Source: Protopterus annectens
Lineage: Eukaryota; Chordata; Ceratodontiformes; Protopteridae
Length of the DNA: 64,000 nt
Assembly: GCF_019279795.1 (NCBI RefSeq)
Contig: NC_056750.1
Location: forward strand, 821,677,688 to 821,741,687
Direction: 5' to 3'
Each line of letters starts with the position of its first letter. Within the stretch, counting starts at the first letter, position 1. Below, one piece after another: positions 57,402 through 64,000 of this stretch. The position numbers and the translations under genes were made by a program. Under the pieces are notes generated by a model. That model searched no databases and was not told where the DNA came from. It was given only the letters and a program-made list of their open reading frames with translations.

Positions 57402-57975
57402 TTATCTAGTGAGGCTCTTAAGGTTAAGAATGCTACTAATTGAACAGCCCTCATTTAAACCTGGCACGTTGTATGCATTTAACCTGACCTCCCAACTCAA
57501 CTCGAGTTCCTCAAGTTTTAGTGGCACCGGACCACCACAAGGGTTCTGAAATGCCTGGTCTATCACTATAAATTTAAAACCATGGTCATGGTACAGTGAG
57601 ATATGTTTAGCCAAGGCATTATCTAGTTTGTGTTTTCTAATAGCGTAAGTGTGTTCGTAAATACGGTCTCAAAGCCTCCTCTCCGTTTTACGAACGTAGA
57701 AGGCTAAACAGGACTGGCACTGCGCTAGGTAGACTATCATTCTTCAGTTACAGTTTACTCTCAAATTCAAGTTATATTGTTGACCATGGACTTTGAATCT
57801 ATTTGATTCGATGACGTGTTGGCAGTAATTACAAGCTTGACATTTATACATGCCAACTGTCCTACCTTGTTGAATTTGATATTGTTTGAAAAAAGCCTTA
57901 AGGTTCTTGGCTTTCTTATATACTACAACAGGGTGGTCACCTACTCTCTTGAAAAACACTGTTGTCGCTCAAACA
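57402..57975 (-). pseudogene. PLE 3 linker and GIY-YIG C-terminus
   Basis: The upstream part (57959-57744) reads RVGDHPVVVYKKAKNLKAFF and GMYKCQACNYCQHV, the Cys cluster between RT and endonuclease, as in CGTCRQC of the first PLE. Then come NCN and a decayed GIY-YIG core (about 57740-57640). The C-terminal AKHISLYHDHGFKFIVID (57614-57560), ELELSWEVRLNAYNVPGLNE (57510-57450) matches the EELFWQIRTGAYIYPGLNE position of the first PLE. A stop splits the two parts. Confidence 0.82.
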
Positions 57976-58000
57976 ATGCCCAGCTAAGTTTAGGATAAAA

Positions 58001-58670
58001 GACTGGTTTAAATGGAGTCTGAGATGCAATGGGTAAAAAAACATGACTCATGATAAATTAGACTGGTGCAAACCTGCAGACTCCTAATATTAAGGTGCAG
58101 GTGGCATATTCTGTGCATATATCTGATATAATTACTACAAATAAAAGATGTTCCAAGTTACAAGCATGTATGTTATACCAAGAGGTGTCTAAGGAAAAAT
58201 GAGTTAGGAGGGTGTTGTAAAACATATTCCCAGAAAGACTTGCTTTCAAATGGTCAGTGGATGGATCCACAGGAGGACAGAAGCTCTTCCTTGTATTGAG
58301 ATGACCAGTAGATGGAGCCAAAGTAACTCTTTAATGAAAAGAGAATGAAAAATGGAAGCAAAAAAGATTGCTTTTTACATCACTGGTCCATAGTAGTTGT
58401 ATAATTAGGAACCTGATAGCCACTCAAGGGCCTGTCTAAGACCTAGAGAGGCTTGAGGAGAGGAAAGAAGAAAGTCTGAAGCAAGGCCAGAGGTACTGAA
58501 AGCCTGAAAACTTGGAATAAATGAGACTATGGAGATAAATGAACTAAAGTTCAGTAATTCACCAAGTCTGAGAATTTTTATCTGAAAGAATCTCAAATGA
58601 GTTGTAAAACTTGCAAACTTTGTATATTGCTGTGATAAATGTATTTCAGTAAAGTCATGGTGTACTTTAA
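58001..58670. other. Non-coding DNA, no gene recognised
   Basis: Contains a short tandem-like phrase 'gtcagtggatggatccac...ccagtagatggagcc' near 58255-58318; otherwise featureless. Confidence 0.4.
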
Positions 58671-58672
58671 GG

Positions 58673-58832
58673 TTGGGGTTTGGCAAAATGGTTAAGATAT
58701 TAAGGTGTTTATTTTACAAACACAAGTCTAGGGTTTGATTATCTCCTTTGGGAAGCATAGCAAGGAGTAAAAAGGCCCCTTGGGGTTGTTAGCCTAATAT
58801 TCACCTAATAACTTAGATGCGAATGATCTAAC
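58673..58832 (+). mobile_element. tRNA-headed SINE with CR1-like tail (copy 3)
   Basis: Box A TGGCAAAATGG (58680-58690) matches TRGYNNANNGG exactly. Box B-like GGGTTTGATTATC lies at about 58732-58744. The tail ccccttggggttgttagcct then aatattcacct corresponds to tails at 41930 and 42075, and to the CR1 3' end phrase agggtgattagcctagtaac. Confidence 0.62.
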
Positions 58833-60249
58833 ATGGATGATTACAATTATGTTGGTCCTTTGTTCAAGACTCTGAGAGGTGTGGAAAGTCCCAAAGTGTG
58901 AGATACAAGCTTTTCATCAAAAGGGAAGAAAAATTATTTTATTTAAATTTTGCTTAAATATTTCAAGTTGCACTTCGTGACCTGTGATGATACTCTTGTG
59001 TTTCTTTGCTTTTTGTCCACGTTTTAGCCAAAACGTATTTTTTTGCATTCTTTGTTTGTTCTGGGGCCTTAGTCTTTTTACTTCATTTATAATTGCGGGA
59101 AGACTGTATTACTGCAAGATTTTAGCATTGTTTATATATTATACTTCATATCTATTTCCATAAGCAGAATTGCAGTTAAAATGTAGCTTTTTGCATTTTG
59201 AAACCAGTCTCTGGCCTCAGCCTTGTAGAGTCGTTCACTGTTGTGGATGAACTGTGGTGTACTGCTAGATTTGAGCCTCATTTAATAATTTATTACAATG
59301 TTTCTGGTAAATTAAGGCATAGTCTGCTGCCTTAGTCTTTGGTGGGATTGCAATAGTGGAAGCATAGTGAATTCTGCTGCAGGGATTGTGCTTAAGTACT
59401 TTTCATAGCTGTATCCACGTGCTTAAAGTTGCCTTCCAATAGAGTGGTGCCTTGGTCTGTGGTGGTATTGCAGTATTGGCAGCATTGTGAATTTTGCCGC
59501 AGGATTTGTGCTTCTGTACGTTTTATAGCTGTACACCTGCTTAAGTTGCATTCCAGTGCCTCTCAGTTTTCCTTGTTACTGTTTTTCCCAGTTATTGTAA
59601 TCGGCCCTCTCCCCCCCACTAAGGCATTAAGCTAAACGTTTCTGAAATTCTAACCGCAGGACTTAAGCTCGAGTGTTGACATTATTTGATTGGATCTCTC
59701 TCTAGCAAGTCTGCTATATTTAGCACAGTGCTACATCCAGCCTGTGTCTTTTGATCAAGAACCTTTGAGGTGTGAAAAGTCCCAAAGTGTGAGATAGATG
59801 CTTTTCATCAACAGGAAAAAAAAACTCTTACTAAAATTCTGCTTTGATATTTTAAGTTGCACTTTCAGTGATCTGTCTACTGATATATTTTTGTCCTTAT
59901 CTGCTTTTTGTCCATGTTTTAGCCAAAAAAAGAGGTCTTTTTGCATTCTTTTATGTTTGTTCTGGGTACATTGTCTTGTAGCTTCAATTTGCAGTTGTGG
60001 GAACATTGTGTATTATTGCAGGATTTTAGTATTGCTTATACCTCATACTGAACTTTTGTTTCTGAACTTTTGTTTCCATAAGTAGAATTACATGTAAAAG
60101 GTAGATTTTTATATTTCAAAACCAGTCTGTAGTCTCAATCATGTAGTGTCATTCACAGTTGCAACAGGACAATGATCTATTGCCAGAATTGAACTTCATT
60201 TAGTGTGTTAATGGTAAATTTCTGCATTGTCTGACATCTTAGTTGGTGG

Positions 60250-61115
60250 CAGTATTGTGAATTCTGCTGCTGCATATGTGCTTCAGTACCTTTTATACCT
60301 GTATATACTCACTTAAAGTTGCATTCCAGTAGTCCAGTGCTTTAGTCTATGATGGAATTGCCGTAGTGGCAGTGTTGTGAATTCTGCTGCTGCATATGTG
60401 CTTCAGTACATTTTATACCTGTATATACTCACTTAAAGTTGCATTCCAGTAGTCCAGTGCTTTAGTCTATGATGGAATTGCCGTAGTGGCAGTGTTGTGA
60501 ATTCTGCTGCTGCATATGTGCTTCAGTACCTTTTATACCTGTATATACTCACTTAAAGTTGCATTCCAGTAGTCCAGTGCTTTAGTCTATGATGGAATTG
60601 TCGTAGTGGCAGTGTTGTGAATTCTGCTGCTGCATATGTGCTTCAGTACCTTTTATACCTGTATATACTCACTTAAAGCTGCATTCCAGTAGTCCAGTGC
60701 TTTAGTCTATGATGGAATTGCCGTAGTGGCAGTGTTGTGAATTCTGCTGCTGCATATGTGCTTCAGTACCTTTTATACCTGTATATACTCACTTAAAGTT
60801 GCATTCCAGTAGTCCAGTGCTTTAGTCTATGATGGAATTGCCGTAGTGGCAGTGTTGTGAATTCTGCTGCTGCATATGTGCTTCAGTACCTTTTATACCT
60901 GTATATACTCACTTAAAGTTGCATTCCAGTAGTCCAGTGCTTTAGTCTATGATGGAATTGTCGTAGTGGCAGTGTTGTGAATTCTGCTGCTGCATATGTG
61001 CTTCAGTACCTTTTATACCTGTATATACTCACTTAAAGTTGCATTCCAGTAGTCCAGTGCTTTAGTCTATGATGGAATTGCCGTAGTGGCAGTGTTGTGA
61101 ATTCTGCTTCAGGAT
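60250..61115. repeat. 120-bp tandem repeat, ~7 copies, inside the macrosatellite
   Basis: An exact 120-bp period: ccgtagtggcagtgttgtga recurs at 60481, 60721, 60841 and 61081, with a tcgtag variant at 60601 and 60961. The unit is an expanded version of a ~120-bp subunit that occurs about twice in the neighbouring macrosatellite units. Confidence 0.96.
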
Positions 61116-61641
61116 TTGTGCTTCAGTACTTTTATAGTGCCCACTATGGACATTAAGCCAAACATTTCTGAAGTTTTAACCTATGGACTTGAGCTCCAGT
61201 ATGGTCTTTGATGTAACAAGTTTGCTGTATTTAGCACAGAGCTACACTGACCCTGGTTCTTTTGTTCAAGACTTTGAGAGGTGTGGAAAGCCCCGCAGTA
61301 TGAGATATAAGCTTTTCATGAAAAGGGAAGAAAAAAAGATTTTATTTAAATGCTTTTTAAATATTGTAAGCTACACTTACAGTGACCTGTGTGATTACAT
61401 GTTGTTGTACTTCTCAGCTTTTATCCGTTTTCATTTTTCTTCTTTTGTTCTGGAACCTCAGTCTTGTAGCTTCATTCACTTTTCTGGCACGGATGTGATC
61501 AATTGCCAGATTTTAGCCTCATTTATTACAGCATTAATGGAAATCTCTGCATAATCTGGTGTCTTAGTCTGTGGTAGGATTGCAGTATTGGCAGTATTGT
61601 GAATTCTGATCCAAGATTTGTAATTCAGCACTTTTTATATG

Positions 61642-62490
61642 TTCATAGGTAAGTAATAGGCTAGTTGATGTTGCATATGATTTAAGCCTAACCAGTTTCC
61701 CTTTTTGTGCTCAAAATAACCTATCCAGTTTGGTTATACATTGGCCTTACCCATCCCATGGTCAATAAATTATATATTACCCCTAATGAGAATAACTAGG
61801 ATCATACCACAGAAAATGTGTTGGTTCCTATGCATGGAATAAAGCCGTTAAGAGCTGCATCTGCCCATTAGTAGTACAAGGGGAAGTCCTGGGGTAAATT
61901 TTCCATTTCTTATCCATAAATCTAAGTTGTACTTGAACATGGACAGGGATGAATTTTGTTTTATGTGGATGTGGAGTCTGTTCCATAGCAGTGATATCCT
62001 CTGTGGCACATGCCTGCTGATGTTGCAGAAGAGTTTAAATCCTTAACTTGAGTATTTCTGATGCCATTTGACTTACCAATGTGCAGCACATGCATCAGTA
62101 ATGGGTCAGAAGATGTCTTGCATGCCAGACACAGGTCACCTCTTAGCAGTCTATAGGATGCCAAGTATAGTGACAGGGCTTTGAGTTGGTCGCTGTAAGA
62201 CATGCTGTTTAGGGTTGGTCTCCTTTTAGTAAGTTAGCCCTGTGGGTGTTCCAGTTGTTATATGTGTCTGGACAGATATGAGGGATTATATTCAATGACT
62301 GACCTAAGGCAGGCTGAGTAAAAGGGGACAATGGCACCTCTAGATCTAGACATAATCCCTTAGTTTATAAACTGTGCAATATAGAAGAACTTTCTTACAA
62401 CAATAGACACATGTTGGTCAAAAGTTAGGTCACACTCCACATAAGTTCTCAAATCCAGAACAACTGGGTCATCTGTTATAGCTGGTTAAG
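61642..62490 (-). mobile_element. CR1 LINE 3' fragment (copy E) inside the macrosatellite
   Basis: The minus-strand peptide YSDQLKALSLYLASYRLLRG, DLCLACKTS and VLHIGKSNGIRNT matches the CR1 post-RT end (LFRGDLCLTYKAMS, LHLRKSKSHRATH). The 3' end at about 61642-61690 shows the family's terminal phrase ttcataggtaagtaataggc. A truncated QLERPQR-like region reaches 62290. It interrupts the satellite phrase between 'cagcactttttat' and 'atatacttacttaaag'. Confidence 0.8.
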
Positions 62491-63310
62491 ACTGAATATA
62501 CTTACTTAAAGTTGCATTCCCGTAGCCTAGTGCCTTAGTTTGTGGTGAGAGTGCAGTTGTGGCAATATTATGCATTCTGCTCCAGGATTTCTGCTATAGT
62601 ATAGCTGTATATATGCCTGCTTAATGTTTACATCCCAGTGCCTTGCGGTTTACCTTGTAGTGTTTTTTTCTTTTGTTCTTTCACTCTTGCCCAGCCCCCA
62701 CCCCCCCATGTGACAATAAGCTAAAAGTTTTTGAAATTATAATCATAGGACTTGAGCTTGAGTACTGGCTTTATTTCATTGGATCTGTCTCTAACAAGTA
62801 TGCTATATTTAGTATGAGCAAGTTTGTTATATTTAACACATACTACATTCAGCCTGGGTCTTTTTGTTCAAAACTCTCAGAGGTGTAGAAAACGAAAAGT
62901 GTGAGTTAAATGCTTTTCATCCAAAGGGAAGAAAAAAACTTTCATTTAAATTCTACTTAGTAGTTTAAGTTGCACCTTTTGTGACCTGTGTGCGGATACT
63001 TTTTTGTACTTCTTTGTTTTTTGTCTATGTTTTAGCCAAAAAAAGTTATCTGTCTGCTTTCTTTTAAGGTTGTTCTTAGTTTTTATTCTTGTAATTTCAT
63101 TTGCATCTGTGGGAAAATTGTGTGTCCCTGCAAGAGTTTAGCAGTGTTTATGCACTATACTGCACTTCTATTTCCATAAGTAGAATTACATGTAAAACAT
63201 AGATTTTTTATATTTCAAACCCAGTCTGAGACCTCAGTCTTATTTTTTAATTCACAGTTGTGGCAGGACTACAGTTTACTGCCAGATGTGAGCCTTATTT
63301 AGTCATTTAT

Positions 63311-63539
63311 GTTTGTGTTTTTTGGCTTTTCCCGGTTAGGGGTCGCCACAGCGGAACTCCGGTCCGCTAACGATTGGCAGTAGAGTTTTATGTGCTGGCT
63401 TGCCGGGCCTAACGCACAACCTTCAACGAATGAATGCCCGTTCACGCATGTCGCCACACAGAAGATGCTCTGAGAATTGAACGGGCAACGTCTAACTGTG
63501 AGGCGACAATGCTACCGCAGCACCACCACCGCAGTTATC
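63311..63539 (-). mobile_element. tRNA-headed SINE with RTE-like 3' tail
   Basis: A 229-bp minus-strand SINE flanked by an 11-bp duplication TAGTCATTTAT (63300-63310 and 63540-63550). On the minus strand the head has box A-like TGGTGCTGCGG (about 63531-63521) and box B GTTCAATTC (about 63482-63474). The tail gtggcgacccctaaccggga then aaagcc matches the 3' end of the RTE element here (gtggcaacccttaatgggaa then cagcc, at 47505-47480). Confidence 0.8.
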
Positions 63540-64000
63540 TAGTCATTTATAATAAGTGTTAATGGTACATTTCTATATAGTCTGATGCTTTAGTCTGCAG
63601 TAGGATTGGAGTAATGGCAGTATCGTGAATTCTGCTTCAAAATTTGTGCTTCAGTACTTTTTACAGTTGTATGTTGCATTCCAGTCATCTGGTTCCTTAG
63701 TCAGTGGTGGGATTGCAGTACTGGTGTTGTTGTGAATTCTGCTCCAAGATTTGTACTTTAGTACTTTTTATAGTTGTACATATTTGCCTAAAGTTGCATT
63801 AAATATCTTTCAGTTTTCCTTGTTACTATATTTTCCTATTGTTATATGCCCCAGCCCACACTGAGATATTAAGATGGATTTTTTGGAAATTTCATCCATG
63901 GGACTTTTGGTCCAGTATTGGCTTTACTTGACTGGATCCCTCTCCAGGAACTCTAATATGTTTAGCACATACCTATATCCAACCAGGGCTGTTTGTTCTC

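Larger units (their letters stand above)
57023..57985 (-). mobile_element. Penelope-like element 3, 5' truncated
   Basis: A 963-bp minus-strand PLE tail bounded by a 15-bp target duplication AAGTTTAGGATAAAA (57008-57022 and 57986-58000). It codes for the C-terminus of the RT/GIY-YIG protein and then has a non-coding 3' part with a hammerhead motif. It belongs to a different PLE family from the other two, judging by the peptide. Confidence 0.88.
58855..64000. repeat. ~0.9-kb macrosatellite, 4 units plus start of a fifth
   Basis: The unit boundary phrase (t)ctttTGTTCAAGACTctgagaggtgtgg recurs at about 58855, 59742, 61250, 62855 and 63985 in diverged form. Each unit then runs gtgtgagat..aagcttttcatc, then ttgcacttt..gtgacctgt, then the 'ccagtctg.g.cctcagtc' phrase, and two ~120-bp subunits (gattgcagtattggcag then tgaattctgct). 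Spacings of 887, ~1508, ~1605 and ~1130 bp reduce to about 0.76-0.89 kb once the 120-bp expansion, the CR1 and the SINE are subtracted. Open frames (59429, 59798, 61183, 62673) have no domain. Confidence 0.75.

Overview
The window is eukaryotic and almost certainly vertebrate nuclear DNA: AT-rich, intron-like and packed with decayed retrotransposons. No prokaryotic operon, rRNA or CRISPR is present. The mix of elements (CR1, L2-like, an R4/Dong-like LINE, RTE, Penelope-like elements, tRNA-headed SINEs and many minisatellites) fits a vertebrate with a large, repeat-rich genome, such as a lungfish, amphibian, basal ray-finned fish or shark. The sequence alone does not settle which. The only host-gene signal I can support is two small plus-strand coding exons (13021-13124 and 47359-47412). 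Both have good splice sites and compatible phase. Joined, they encode 46 residues resembling the N-terminus of the RPGRIP1/RPGRIP1L ciliary transition-zone proteins. On that reading, 13125-47358 is a single intron of about 34 kb and nearly everything else is intronic or upstream transposon DNA.

Layout. 1-1000: 3' end of a CR1 LINE (plus). 1000-3180: AT-rich DNA with a Penelope-like (PLE) 3' remnant carrying a hammerhead-like motif. 3181-10310: nearly full-length CR1 (minus) with an SGNH-esterase ORF1 and an APE/RT ORF2. It is split by a 3.2-kb PLE (5276-8488) with a 9-bp target duplication and an open RT plus GIY-YIG ORF. 10310-12530: tandem repeats upstream of the CR1, then a small DNA-transposon-like element. 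12600-15240: minisatellites flanking the first exon. 15505-19990: second CR1 (minus), interrupted by a 515-bp TIR element with telomere-like internal repeats. 20119-24090: L2-like LINE (minus) carrying a 1.75-kb minisatellite in its 3' region. 25340-31440: R4/Dong-like LINE (minus) next to a CR1/Jockey-superfamily LINE (minus). 32560-40965: L2-like LINE (plus), split by a 4.8-kb PLE with tandem pseudo-LTRs, an inverted terminal piece and a 14-bp target duplication. 41000-47360: SINEs, a decayed CR1 and simple repeats. 47469-49098: 5'-truncated RTE LINE with an open 536-codon ORF and a 21-bp target duplication. 49404-50222: a striking multi-palindrome foldback element. 50700-55835: CA/TG, 62/84-bp and 60-bp tandem arrays. 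57023-57985: truncated PLE with the best hammerhead motif. 58855-64000: a roughly 0.9-kb macrosatellite whose units have been enlarged separately by a 120-bp expansion, a CR1 and an RTE-tailed SINE.

How they relate. LINEs supply the reverse transcriptases. The SINE tails here resemble the 3' ends of the CR1 and RTE families also present, which suggests LINE-SINE partnerships. The PLE remnants repeatedly carry CTGAnGA...GAAA-type hammerhead cores. Most LINE RTs have damaged catalytic motifs (FADG, FAND, YTDY, YADN, FVDL); the PLE at 5671-8091 and the RTE at 47486-49096 keep theirs.
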